Below, piece after piece: positions 45,668 through 56,710 of a DNA stretch of 64,000 nt. The position numbers were made by a program, and so were the translations under genes. Source of the stretch: Andrena cerasifolii (taxonomy: Eukaryota; Arthropoda; Insecta; Hymenoptera; Andrenidae); NCBI RefSeq assembly GCF_050908995.1, contig NC_135119.1, positions 11,594,001-11,658,000 of the forward strand. The letters run 5' to 3'. The stretch's first letter is position 1; the number at the start of each line of letters is the position of its first letter. Under the pieces are notes generated by a model that was not told the origin of the DNA, did no database searches, and saw nothing but the letters and a program-made list of their open reading frames with translations.

Positions 45668-48408
45668 TATGAGTGTAGTTTCTGTTGCACGTACTGGTTT
45701 CGTAAACAAATTATTTTTGTAAAAATGGTGCGCTTTAGAAGAAGAGTTTCGAAAATCTTGCGAATAAGACGAACAGTTTTTCGAGTGAATTTTCAAAAAT
45801 TTGTTTTCGACCAAAGAATCCATAAGTGCAACGGATTGGCACTATTTCAGAAGATATCAAATTTCTTTTTGAAGAGAATACTGCTTAATTTATACATAAA
45901 AATTTATACATCTTGATTTCTAAATATGACGTTTCTTTATCTGAAAAAAGATCACAAAAATTACACTATTTTCCAACCTGTCAAGTGTATATATTTGTAA
46001 CCCTTTAAAGAAGACTGACCAATATCGTCGTACAGATAGTGAATACTGTGGACAATCGATAAAAGGTGTGTTCCCAAGAACCGAGTAACAAACGTAACGC
46101 GAAAAGCTCGTGTTTCGGTCCTCCAATTAACAGCGTGTGGTCGAGCACTGTCGTGAAATAAAATGGAGGTTTCGAGTAGCTCTCCCCCGCGTCTAATGAG
46201 AATGGCAGACCTCTGTTCATTAATTAGCCCTCGAGGATTACACCGATTCGCTGGGTTGTTCGGATTTCCTCCTCTCCGCAACATTCATCCACCCCTAGAT
46301 TCGTGGCAAGGCGACACGGAGTCCGCGAGGAATGTTTACAGGCAAACGTTTATTGTTAAAAGGCAGGGAAAATATCCGCGTAAACAGTCGGGCTGGATGC
46401 ATTATTCATTCGACGAATTCGGCAAGGCGCGAGAATAAATCTTACGCCCCTGGTGGTGGCTGGGCACTCGTTTCCTCGGCGCTCATGCATGTATGTATTA
46501 TACATACGTATGATGCATATCGCGGCAGATGCACCGGCAGATAGCCGGATGCACATGCGAGCGTAAATGCGGTGGGAGGTCGCGCCGATAAAAGAATGTA
46601 TCGCGATCGCGAGGGGGCCCGAAGAGGACAACGCCCACGCGGCGCTTTCCATTTTCGTGTCGAGTGTCTCTCGTTCGCGGCTCTCGAGTGTCGATCGGCG
46701 CTCCCGCCGCGAGACGAGATTCGCTCTCTGACGAGCCTCGCACCCTCGTTTCTCTCGTTCGTAACTCCTCCCGGGACGAACGTTTCTCGGTTTATTAGCT
46801 TCCCCGTTGCCTCGGAATGGAAGACACGGATGTCGGCGAGGGATCTTCGTTGCTCGAGGAACATTAATCGAGAGATCGATAAGCCGGAGGAACGCGGAAG
46901 GAGATTCTTTTTGCAGAATACGATTGCCTTTGCATCTGCTGCGACAGCGATAGCGGGAGAAAAAGTGGAATGAATTTTAGAACCGCGTAGAGGTGGTTGG
47001 TTAATTGCGGAAATAATTGTTCGTGAAATTAATACAGACACGAAATTCGAATTTCATTTGTGAATTCCACCCGAGCACGGAGGACAATCCCTGGTTGAGA
47101 TACAAACGGACAATTATACTTTTAATTGAGCTGCTCGCGGTAGGAGGCTCCTCGTTTTGTACCAATTAAAACTTGTGCTTTTGGGATTGTAATGAAAAAA
47201 TCTCATTTTTGTAACTCTGGAATACTTCTGCAATTATTCCTCACTGCCGTTGCTCGCAGGGAACTTGAATTTACGATTTATCCATCTCAAAATTCCATTT
47301 TATACTCCCTTTTGATCATCGCTGTAATTGCACTGCTGTCATCTTCATAATATAAATTGCAGTTACAAATGGTATCACTCCCCAGGAGATTCGTCAACGA
47401 TTTTCTAGCCATCCCCCCCAAGTTGGGAAATGGACAGTAACTCCAATCGATATTTGGCCCGAGTGTACATCTCCACGTGCAGTGGTTTTTCGAGGTTTGT
47501 AGGCTGACGAGGCTCCGGGTTTGAAGCGCATCAGGCCAATTACGCCGCAGGTTCGACCAGCCCTCGGCGTTAATCTGCAGCCGCATAACGAAATAACCCA
47601 TTCATCGGGCGGCGGCCGAGTAGAAACGTTCGCAGCGGAATTGGCATGGCACAATTAATCTGTCGGGCCACCCTCGAACGTTCGCGGATCGAGTCCGCGC
47701 GAGCGGAACACGCGCGCCGCCTCGGGGGTGCAACACTTGCTCCTCGCGCTGCATCATCCACGGACGTCCTCTCGATTTTGCTCCCCGGGGCTATCCGTTT
47801 GCGATGACTCACTTGCACGCTGCCTTACGGTGGCTTTTATCATAGGAATTCGATTTCCAGCGGCGCAAAATCGGGGAACACGGGGTTATAATACGCTGGC
47901 GAGCCGCGAGCCGTAGAAAATTGACGCCGAATTGGCTTTCCGTTCCGGGACGCGTACGGGATTGAAAATTACGAGTTTCGATTCCGTGAAGCCGGTTTGA
48001 CGCGATTCCGGGGGAGTTTGCGTGAACCGAAGCGAAGAATATGGAGCATAATAAATTCTATCACTGGGAGTATATTCGGTGTGGCTTATTTTATTCGCTC
48101 CGTGGACGAAGTGTGTAAATACCTCGGGTAATTGTCCCCATACGTGGGCACGTCCCGGTACACTAAACTAAAATAGAGTAAACTAAAGTAGAGGCAACAA
48201 AACAATTATACGAAAGTGAAAATAAACAATTAAGAACTTAACTTATTAAAGGACGGGAACGATAAGTGGATTGAGCTAGGAATAGTGTTGCAGGATAAAT
48301 GAACGAGTATGAGACTTGGAGGACGAGTAGGATTTTAATTCGCGAATGAGAGGTGGAAGAGCGTTGACAGTTATAACTGAAAAATTGTTCAACGTGTATT
48401 GGGATATT
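45668..48408. other. Unannotated stretch
   Basis: GC-rich unique DNA, including a 199-codon minus-strand frame (46442-47041) of Arg/Ser-rich composition that overlaps a 133-codon plus-strand frame. It fits chance frames in CpG-rich sequence and has no recognisable domain. Confidence 0.35.
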
Positions 48409-48410
48409 TA

Positions 48411-48965
48411 GAGTGAATCGCATTAATATTCGGACACTTTTTAAAATCGCATAACTTTTTTAGAATTGGTCCAAACAACTTGAGATTTTTTGAGAAGCTA
48501 GAAGGATTAGTTTGCTAACTGACGCGTTTCGTCGTTTTGAAAAAAATGTATTTGGTTGGAATAGCGAAAAGAATAGTGAAGGTCGATTTTTAAACTTTTT
48601 TTTAGCTGATTTCGCTGATTTCGAGAATTTTCGCGATTCTCGACCTTATTCTGCGATCTTTAAACGTTTATAGCTCGGAGCAACGTTAACCGATTTTGAC
48701 GAAATTTTAGGCACGTATACAATTTACTACAATCTACAAACGGTTTTTTTGAATTTTCATTACAAGCTCACAAAAAAAAGTTTAAAAATCGACCTTTACT
48801 ATTCTTTTCGCTATTCCAACCAAATACATTTTTTTCCAAAACGACGAGACGCGTCAGTTAGCAAACTAATCCTTCTAGCTTAAAAAAAAAACTCAAGTCG
48901 TTTGGACGAATTCTAAAAAAGTTATGCGATTTTAAAGAGTGTCCGAATATTAATGCGAGTCACTG
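48411..48965. mobile_element. 555-bp Tc1-like foldback element
   Basis: The arms are about 190 bp each. They begin GAGTGAATCGCATTAATATT (48411), and the mirrored arm ends at 48965 (complement CAGTGACTCGCATTAATATT). TA flanks both sides (48409-48410 and 48966-48967). CAGT ends with a GGACAC segment are typical of Tc1-like elements. The arms are highly similar, so the insertion is fairly young. It ends 87 bp before the acceptor of recursive site 2. Confidence 0.88.
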
Positions 48966-49026
48966 TACCTTATAGTGTTAACAGTATCGAAGACAGAATC
49001 CTAGAGAATCAATTACCCTCTCTTCT

Positions 49027-49123
49027 CTAACGAAATGTTTCTTTTGTTTCAGGTAAGGAGAATTAAAAGTTCGCTACAAGCTTGTTTACTACTTAGTCAT
49101 TGGAGAGGAACGAAAACGTGAGT
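49027..49123 (+). promoter_or_regulatory. Candidate recursive (ratchet) splice site 2 with short RS-exon
   Basis: CTAAC at 49027-49031 is followed by a T-rich tract (TTTCTTTTGTTTCAG, AG ending 49052). GTAAGG starts at 49053 with no bases between. A second donor-like GTGAGT lies at 49118-49123, giving a 65-nt candidate exon (49053-49117). That exon is open in the frame beginning GTA. All elements repeat those of the site at 23335, on the same strand. By known behaviour of such sites, the upstream exon would be spliced to the AG and then re-spliced from the regenerated donor. Not shown experimentally here. Confidence 0.55.
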
Positions 49124-49282
49124 GTTGAAGTTAATTTCTCCAACTTGAATCATTTATTACTTTATGTCACTGGCGAGTGCAACGTCCACTACTGTTTCGT
49201 TCATGAGAAAGCGTTGGAGCAGTTTGCAAGTCTTGTGACGCGATCGCGAATTTAAATGTGAAGCAACATTTTCATCGAACCG

Positions 49283-49945
49283 ATGTGTCCCAAAGCTGTC
49301 GCAAATCTCCCGCTCGTACTTACGTGTCGCGACGTCGTGGCAGGAGCATGGCCCAGTTCTCCTTTTGCTCCGATTGTAAATCGAATTCCCTTTAGCATTC
49401 GCAATCAGTTGGCACACGCGTTCGATATCGAACGAGCCCTTGCCTTTTTTTCTCACGGCCGTACCGTTACTTTTTCTGCCTTCTGGCTGCCAAAAAATTT
49501 ATCGCCCGACGCGGCTGCCCCCCGCCTCCCCTTCTCCCAGCTTTCTTCTGATAAATCCAGCGGCGCGAGGGGCGAAGCACGCCGTAATCGTCTTACAGCC
49601 GCCGCAGGACATTTTCAGGAACTCCCCTTATCGCTGGATATTATCGAGTCTTTCAGCCAGGTTACGGGCATGAATATATACGGGGCTTCCTTTCGCGCAG
49701 GATCATCGGGCCGAACGGATAATCTCATCCGAGTGGCCATTTTGCCGTCGAAATTGGCCCGCTGGCGGGTCTGTCCCTTCTTTTTCGAATTCAGAATTCT
49801 ATGGGAGGGCGGAGAAGACTTCCTGCTGCATTGGGGATCCGTGTGGGGAATAAAGGATTCTAAATTCGGCGGGCTGTTGCGTTTGTCGACCATCGGGCAC
49901 CTCGGGAATGTAATAATCTCGCTGAGTTACTGTACTTTCAAGTAG
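49283..49945 (+). other. Longest open frame (220 codons), probably not a gene
   Basis: The frame opens MCPKAVANLP and runs 220 codons without recognisable domains, signal peptide or repeats. It lies in CpG-rich DNA with an overlapping minus-strand frame at 49615-49893. No acceptor or promoter signal marks its start. I list it only because it is the longest frame in the window. Confidence 0.1.
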
Positions 49946-51028
49946 GGCCCTACAGCTGCTGTGGTACAGCAGTGAGCTTTCGACTTCATTCTTTCGCGAA
50001 GCTACAGAAGCAACCCACCCTTTTCACGCTGAATTGGAATTCACACTTTCCATAACAGTATCGCTGACCGTGCAAACCTAATCAAGTACTTAGATCATCA
50101 CCCACTTTAGCTTTCGAGTTCTTCAAGCTCAAACAACACGAGGTTCGTAAGGCAGGTGATGAACGATCATCGATGCCCCCTTTTCAACTACCGAATGCAG
50201 TTTCTGCCTACGACCTGCGAAAGAACCGAAGTGCCCTTCCATTAGCATATAAATTAATCGTCGAAGGGAGTCGTTGCTGGTTGTCCGCGCGAGTGAATTT
50301 CCTTGTCCCGTGGTTTGACGTAACACGCGTGTCCTCCTCGGGTCCGAGTGCAGTGGTCGGAGGTGGGAATAAAAGGCTCGTATCGAGCAGACGTCCCGTC
50401 GACGGGCGCGCAGAGATGTGTGTCGCGGACTTTTTCGTCGTCGGATTAAAGCCTCGTATCGACTTGGCGACGCTGAGCGCCCTTTGCATCCGAATGGACG
50501 GATAAGCCGCGCGGGCAGAGACGCGAGGAGTAAATTATCCACGGACACCGAGCTCGCTGGAGGGAGGCCCCTTTCGGTCAATTATTCCGGACGAGGCCCT
50601 AAGGGTACTCCCGAAACTTGTTTCGGTCTCTCCTTTCTCTCTGCCGGAGCTACAAGGAGTGGCGATATCCGATGCTCTTCTTTCCGTCGTTTTGTTACTC
50701 AATCGGGGCCGTTAAGGCGGAACGAGAGGCTGTGTTGCATTGTGCAGCTCCTCCCTGGCTGCGTCTCGAGTCCTGGCTCTTGATTGTCTCCCTTTTTTTG
50801 CAGTGGATCAAAGGGTCTTTTCGGTGGGCAGGATAGTTCGAAACTTTGAGATTTTATAGGCTTTCGAATAGTTGAATGTATCATTAGATCAGTATGCTAA
50901 TACAGCAGAGCACTGGTGGAGTAATGCAAATAGTAATGCATCGATGCACCTGTGTACTAATGCGCTGAGGAGTTGATACAGGTATGGTGTAGTTGTATTT
51001 TAATATCTCATGATAATATCGTTTCGTA
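49946..51028. other. Unannotated stretch
   Basis: Overlapping frames of up to 150 codons on both strands. A strong acceptor-like tract (CCCTTTTTTTGCAG, ending 50806) is not followed by a good donor. Several TAATGC words occur around 50.9 kb. Confidence 0.35.
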
Positions 51029-52253
51029 GAGGAAGAGCGGTGTATTTGGAATAACAGTTTGTTTAAGACGAATAATAAATTACGGCAGAGGATGGGAACA
51101 AATAAAACTGTATAATATTATAGGGAAAGTAATAAACTTTTATATTTCAAACTCTCAGTAATAATAAAAAACAAAAAGTTACTGAAACTTTGGTGTAAAT
51201 GAAAAATGACAGGAAGTATCGATTTCGTTAAGGTGCAGGTAATTTGGAATACCGGTATTCTAATTTACCTTCACTTTATAAACTTAAAAAAAATATGTAG
51301 GTAATAAAATTATTTTCTTTTACGATGTAATCAGGATGAAAAATCACAATATAGGAATAATCGTAGGTAAATATAAATGTTTAACTTATTTTAAAGGCAA
51401 ATGATGAGCCAACCGTGAACATAAAAAGTGCAAAAAATATTGTTTGCACTCTCTAGCATGTGACAAACATCAACAAATTTTTGCAGTTTGGCACACTCCT
51501 CTTTCAGGGCGGATTTTACCCCCTGGACACCCATTTCAATAAATGTGATTTAACGAGTCGAAAAGTAGAAAGTTCATGCTTTAAAATCGTCTTTGTTTCA
51601 TCAACTTTTGATGAATTTTAGCAAAATGACTTCAGAAATGAACGCATTTAGTGTTAAAAATTCGGGATTTAAAATGTTTAAAAAGTTTATTTTTGTATAA
51701 TTTCGCATCCATCAGTACTCAAGGATGCTGCTCATATAATTATATCATTAAAAAAAAGGTATTTCATATTTTCGTCTATGTCCGGAAATTTGTACGCGTC
51801 GTCCCACTGTGCGACGCGGCGGTAGCCGTTGCTCGTGAAACGGTTTTAATATTCCAAATTATCTCCACCTTCAGTATTCCGAATTAGCAACATGGCATTG
51901 AAACTTAAAATTTCATGTCACGCTTTGCACTCTCGAAATTATCGCAAAACTGAAACAGAACCATAGAAGGATCATGCAAATGAGTATATAAAGTGTTCAA
52001 CACTAAAGTTTTTACATATTTTAGCCGCGATTGGAACGATTGAATACTTGCTGAAACAGTTTTGCAGATTGAGGTTTTCATATTCTGCAGATTAAGTGGA
52101 AAATGTAAAAATGGCGGTTCATCCACAATTGTCATTAGTTAACAGGTCGTTAACCCCTGTCATCTACGATGACACAAATTAGAAAACGTTAGTAGTTCAT
52201 TAGATTCGGTATTCCAAATTACGAACAGTATTCCGAATATGCTGCACTTCCTC
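51029..52253 (+). mobile_element. 1225-bp TA-flanked TIR element, copy B
   Basis: The termini begin GAGGAAG (51029) and end CTTCCTC (52253), with TA on both sides (51027-51028 and 52254-52255). It aligns with 13607-14806. It lacks the MITE found there but has an extra block at about 51380-51813. That block has no transposase-like frame (longest about 78 codons). It holds the intact empty site that proves the MITE's TA duplication. Confidence 0.88.
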
Positions 52254-52255
52254 TA

Positions 52256-53043
52256 GTTGTCGAAATGTACCTAAGTGCATCGTGCTTCTGCAAATTCCAT
52301 GGAGTCTGACGATGTTACATATTGAATAAATGTACCTACCGTTTGTGTCCTTAATTGTCAGACAATTCGCGTTGCACAAATACCAGAAGCAACGATGCAG
52401 TTCAAGTGTTCATTGATTCGATTCAATCTTCCATTGACCTCATTGTATGCCCGCACAACAGAGATTCTTCCTACGTATGATGAAACAGCGCAAAACCACG
52501 AACAATCACTTATCGGCGATGAAACATTGCGTTGTCGTCCAGCGATTCACGTGCTGGCCGCGATCGCAATCAGGCCCGACCTTAATTGCAACGATAAAGC
52601 TAATTTCCCATAAACACGCAATCGACATCCAATACACGTCAAATTAAACTGTCGCGGCCTGCGAGCGCCGGTGAAGGTAATGAATGTCCAAGGAATTATG
52701 AAGGATAGTCGAATCAAATCTCGATACGCTTTGTTATCAAACTAATCGCGTTTACGTAATATTAACGATTCGTTCAATGAATCGAGTGGATTTATAATTC
52801 GACGCGGAAAGAGAAAGGGACTTATTCTACTTATGGCCTGTGGCAATAATCGATGGCCCCTTAGAAGGCTCTTTATCGATATCTCTTCCACTCTGAATAC
52901 GATAATGAATGTCGATAAAATAACCATCAGGTCGTTGATGCCACATAATGCGCCTTTAAATTATGCTCTGAGTTCTATGGAGACATTCAATTCAGTTTCA
53001 AAACTTCACCCTAACATTCCATCGAGTCCTAGTTCCAATTCTA
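52256..53043. other. Unannotated stretch
   Basis: Short frames below 75 codons and no recognised feature. Confidence 0.35.
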
Positions 53044-53094
53044 ATTAATAATAATAATAACAACAATAACAACAACAATAATAATAATAATAAT
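53044..53094. repeat. (TAA)n/(CAA)n microsatellite
   Basis: A 51-bp run of ATA/ACA trinucleotides followed by TTCTTTATTGCACAGTATAC. Such a run next to this kind of sequence is often the tail of a non-LTR element, but I could not identify one. Confidence 0.75.
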
Positions 53095-53402
53095 TCTTTA
53101 TTGCACAGTATACTTTACGAAAGAAGACATATTAGTAAACGGGAAAGAGAAAGTAAAAAAAGAATAGTTATCACTTGTATAGCACATATAACAGTGGGGG
53201 AATGCAAAAGGCAAGGTACAGCTGTCAGCTGTTGTTAACTTTGCCAATTAAAGCTACTTAAAACTAACACTAACAGTGTGTACAGAAAATAAATGTAGAT
53301 AGCCAAATACCGTAATCACGTGTAAGAACTAACGTCATATGCGTGAAGTTGAAAAAATAACAAGAGTAAATGTTAAGAATTCTAATAGAATCTCAGCCCA
53401 GT

Positions 53403-54086
53403 CAGGGGCGGATTTTAAGATTTGGCACCCCTAGGCTAAGAAGCATCTGTCGACATTTGCGCGAAATATGATCAAATATTTTAATTTAAAAAAGTCGAGA
53501 CAATTTCAAAAGTAGTTCAATATGGCAACTCACATATGAGTCATTGTTAATTTGCTACATGAAAAAAAGTGAATTGTTTTTATAGTTGTCTCAAGCCTCT
53601 GTGTTAACCGTTTCCCAATTTCTTTCGCCCAAAATTTGTCGCTTCCCAAAATTTGTCGCTTCTCAAAATTTTCCGCTCTACAAAATTTGATGCTCCTGAA
53701 ATTTGCCACTCCCCTAAATTTGCCGTTCCTTACAATTACCCGCTCCTTAAAATTCGTTGCTTCTCAAAATATTCCGCTCCCCCAAATTTGCCGCTCCAAA
53801 TTTGCCGCTCCCCAAAATTTGTCGCTTCTCAAAATTTTCCGCTCCACAAAATTTGATGCTCCGGAAATTTACCACTCCCCCAAATTTGCCGCTCCTCACA
53901 ATTACCCGCTCCTCAAAATTTGTCGCTTCTCAAAATTTTCCGCTCCCCCAAATTTGCCGCTCCACAAAATTTGATGCTCCTCAAATTTGCCACTCCCCCA
54001 AATTTTCCGATCCCAAAATTCGTCTTTCCCCCAAAATCGCCTCTCGAAGCTGCAGTCCACATAGCCTACACCCAAATCCGCCCCTG
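53403..54086 (+). mobile_element. 684-bp hAT-like element with internal satellite, copy 2
   Basis: CAGGGGCGGATTTT (53403) and its mirror AATCCGCCCCTG (ending 54086) are flanked by a perfect 8-bp duplication AGCCCAGT (53395-53402 and 54087-54094), diagnostic for hAT-type insertion. About 200 bp of its left half aligns in reverse with 29320-29602. The rest is a 17-bp tandem array. Frames inside the array are repeat artefacts. Confidence 0.92.
53640..54040 (+). repeat. 17-bp minisatellite with higher-order organisation inside the hAT element
   Basis: The monomers resemble CTCCCCAAAATTTGCCG. Variant monomers (TTGTCG, TTTCCG, TTGATG, TTGCCA, AATTACCCG types) follow in fixed order. This gives a six-monomer higher-order unit of about 101 bp. 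The AAAATTTGTCG-type monomer falls at 53648, 53749, 53814 and 53915 (spacings 101, 65 and 101). Because 17 is not a multiple of 3, successive monomers are read in different frames, giving open frames of 67-132 codons that are not genes. Confidence 0.85.
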
Positions 54087-54094
54087 AGCCCAGT

Positions 54095-54827
54095 ATATCA
54101 TTGTGACAGCACCTTTCAAGAAGCTGGATGTCTCGTTCCAACAAGTAACATCTAATCATTGCCCGCCATTGTACTCGAAAGCATTCTCCACTGTCCTCTT
54201 CTGTAAGATTCCGTGCCGCATACCTTCCAGGCGCCAGCGCCTGGACCCTACTGTTCCGTAGCTGAAAATTACCACGTGCTTCAAAGTCGATCAGCCATTC
54301 CCGGGGCATTCTGTCCGCCTGGCCCCCTGCGCCGGGGGACAGGCTATTGTTTCTTTTCGTAGAAACCGTGTTCCGTTTCTCGCGCAGCCTGTGTCAACGC
54401 CAAGGACTCGGGCCCACAACAATGTGGTCGGAGTGGTAGCAGGAGGGCAGCCACCGCTTTCTATCGATCTTATCATATCTCACCGCGAACAAGGCGGCCA
54501 GTTATTGTAACACGAGCAATGAATAACGACTAATGCGAGGAGATTAGACAATGCTCGCGCAACCGCGCGGCCCGTTTCGCATCGGCAAAAATCCGCCCGG
54601 TTTAATGAGGCTTACGTAAAACGGGGGGAGGGGAATTATATAAAATCTGGCGTCGCGATAACGGAACAGTGGTCGAAACAAATTATAGGCGAAACGTACA
54701 GGTCGCCTTTAAATCAATGATTGTTAGCGACAGTTGCTGCTGGGCCCGTGACTTAGAACAGCGCATGGCTGCCGGTGGTTAACGCACGCGAAATATACGG
54801 GGAAGCTGTAGTTGATGCGATTGAAAT
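54095..54827. other. Unannotated stretch
   Basis: GC-rich unique sequence with short frames. Nothing was recognised. Confidence 0.35.
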
Positions 54828-55003
54828 CAGTAGCGCACTCAGGATTTAATCTTGCAGGGAGCCTAGTTGAGCGGATAAAAATATCTTCTATGCGAATTCA
54901 ATAAAATTCTTTAGGTGATTATACAAATTTATTTAACGAATAAAATTCATTTGTTTTTCTTTTTACAAAGCTCTTGAACAGTCCCTATTGATATTGAAGT
55001 AGT
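54828..55003 (+). mobile_element. Partial relative of the hAT-like MITE at 20990
   Basis: Starts CAGTAGCGCACTCAGG and aligns with 20990 onward through GAGCGGATAAAAATAT, AATAAAATTCTTYRG and TTTTCTTTTTACAAAG. The mirrored right terminus is missing, so it is truncated at about 55.0 kb. Confidence 0.65.
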
Positions 55004-56499
55004 ACCTACGTATATAGTAAATTATAAAATTTTTTGGAGGATTAATTCGTTAACGAATTTCTGCTATTCAGTGTCCTGCTTCGAAGTGCTGCACGTCCAA
55101 TTTTCCGACTCGGAGTGGCGTTTGAATCAACGTATGTTGTGCGTTTGAATTATCGACGTTAAAGAGCCAAATTGGAAATGAACCCCGAGAGCCTATGATC
55201 CACGATGCTTGTGTTAAGGGCTTTTGAACGGACCGATATCAGTCGGCTTGAAAACATCAGTCGATGCTTTCCTTTTCGAGTTTAAAGTCCTCGCGATCCT
55301 GGCGAAGGGCAATGAGCAGTGGAACGTAAATCGATGCTTAGCTCCGAGTTTCCCGCTTGATGTTTTTCAACCCTTGAACGTCTCGCAAATAAATCCGTGA
55401 ATAGTTAAGGAGCACTGAGTTGTACGTATCGGTCTCGACGGTAATAAATCCCGGTTCTGCTTTCTGGTTAATGCTGCGCGTTACTGGGAACTACGGCGGA
55501 CTTTCAGATTACCAGGGACATTATATATTATAATTTTTGCTTGCTGAAAAATTGCGTGAAATAATTCACGTTGATTCTTGGCACTCGCGGACAGAGGAAA
55601 TAAATGAACAGCAGCGGACCCCCGCTCTTTCCGCAATTCACATCCAGTCGTTTATCAATTCATCGAGGCATTTTAAAACGCAGATGAAACTGCGATATTT
55701 TCGATACAAATGTAAATATCGCGCGGCGTTATAAACGCGCACGTAGCAGACGTACAGCGAAATCATTTTCTCGATTGAAATTTTGAAGAGGGTTGATTGA
55801 TATTGAATGTATGGAGGGTAGAAAGGTTTTAATATTCGGCGAACGGGAGCAGTAATACGAATTGATTCATTAAATCCGACATACATAAACTCGCGTTTAT
55901 GTCGTATTAACTGCTTTTGTCGCAAACTATAATGCAACCCTCTGTTCGCATTCGTTCAGAGGAGAACGATATATCCAACTCGGTCGCGTTTCGAAAATTC
56001 TTTCTGCCCGAGAAACTTTATTAATTCAATGGGTCCAAATGAAACGAGATTATTCACGCCCAGAAAATTGTCGCTAGTGGAATCAGACGTTCGCGGTCAG
56101 ACCACGGGTAGCCTGAATAGAGCACGACGCAAAATGGAAGAGTAGTGTACTTCTGCGTGATTGCACGTGCAATATTCATTTGCAGCTCTGCATTTTCTTT
56201 GAGATAATGAAAGTGGTCGCGTTATATTTTTTCCTTCTCGCGCAGGGGAAGCGGCGAATACCATGGCTGTGCTCTTCTCGCAACTGAGCTCTCCTGATAT
56301 TAAAATTTCTTTGAATGCCCGTGTTTGGCGAGAATCTCAGACAACTTCTTCCTTCCCGCCTCTTCCATTTTTAATATCCCTTAGCGTGTAGGAAAATTCC
56401 TGCGTAGGAGGACTCTGCGCGCTCCCCCTATCAAAACACGTTATATCCTTTGAGCCAGAAACCGATTGTCGCTGAGATGCCATCTCCACTCGATCCATG
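55004..56499. other. Unannotated stretch
   Basis: AT-leaning unique DNA with frames below 100 codons. A 135-codon minus-strand frame begins to overlap the 30-bp minisatellite at its end. No feature was recognised. Confidence 0.35.
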
Positions 56500-56710
56500 A
56501 TAAAAATTCCCACGATTAAAATACCACTTAATACTACCGCGATTATAATTCTACTCAACGCCACTCCCAAGCTCAGAATTCTACTCGAAAACGCTAAATT
56601 AACAATTCCCCTCGGAAATACCTCCGAGCTTAAAATTCTTCCCGACGATACTTCCATGTTTAAAATTCTACTCGACAATACTCCCACGCTTACGATTCTA
56701 CTCAGTCTTC
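56500..56710. repeat. Diverged 30-bp minisatellite, open on both strands
   Basis: Units of about 30 bp with the pattern AAYAC..C..GCTTAAAATTCTACTCGAC repeat about seven times, and three are exactly 30 bp. Because 30 is a multiple of 3, the array reads as about 10-residue repeats (NTSELKILPD, DTSMFKILLD, NTPTLTILLS) on the plus strand. A hydrophobic repeat frame runs on the minus strand. I consider the frames a by-product of the array. Confidence 0.7.

Noticed and set aside
46442..47041. 199-codon minus-strand frame as a gene
   Set aside because: Arg/Ser-rich composition of random GC-rich sequence, overlapped by other frames and without recognisable features.
49283..49945. 220-codon plus-strand frame as a gene
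   Set aside because: No recognisable domain and an overlapping antisense frame. The CpG-rich composition lengthens chance frames, and there is no splice or start support. Listed only at very low confidence.
50780..50836. Strong acceptor (CCCTTTTTTTGCAG) as the start of an exon or third recursive site
   Set aside because: It is followed by TGG, not GT. The nearest GTGGGC donor is weak, and a stop follows soon in the frame examined.
53640..54040. CRISPR-like array
   Set aside because: Head-to-tail monomers without unique spacers, inside a hAT-like element of an animal genome.
53636..54155. Repeat protein encoded by the 17-bp array
   Set aside because: A 17-bp unit shifts frame at each monomer, and several frames of the array are open. 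No start context or splice support was found.
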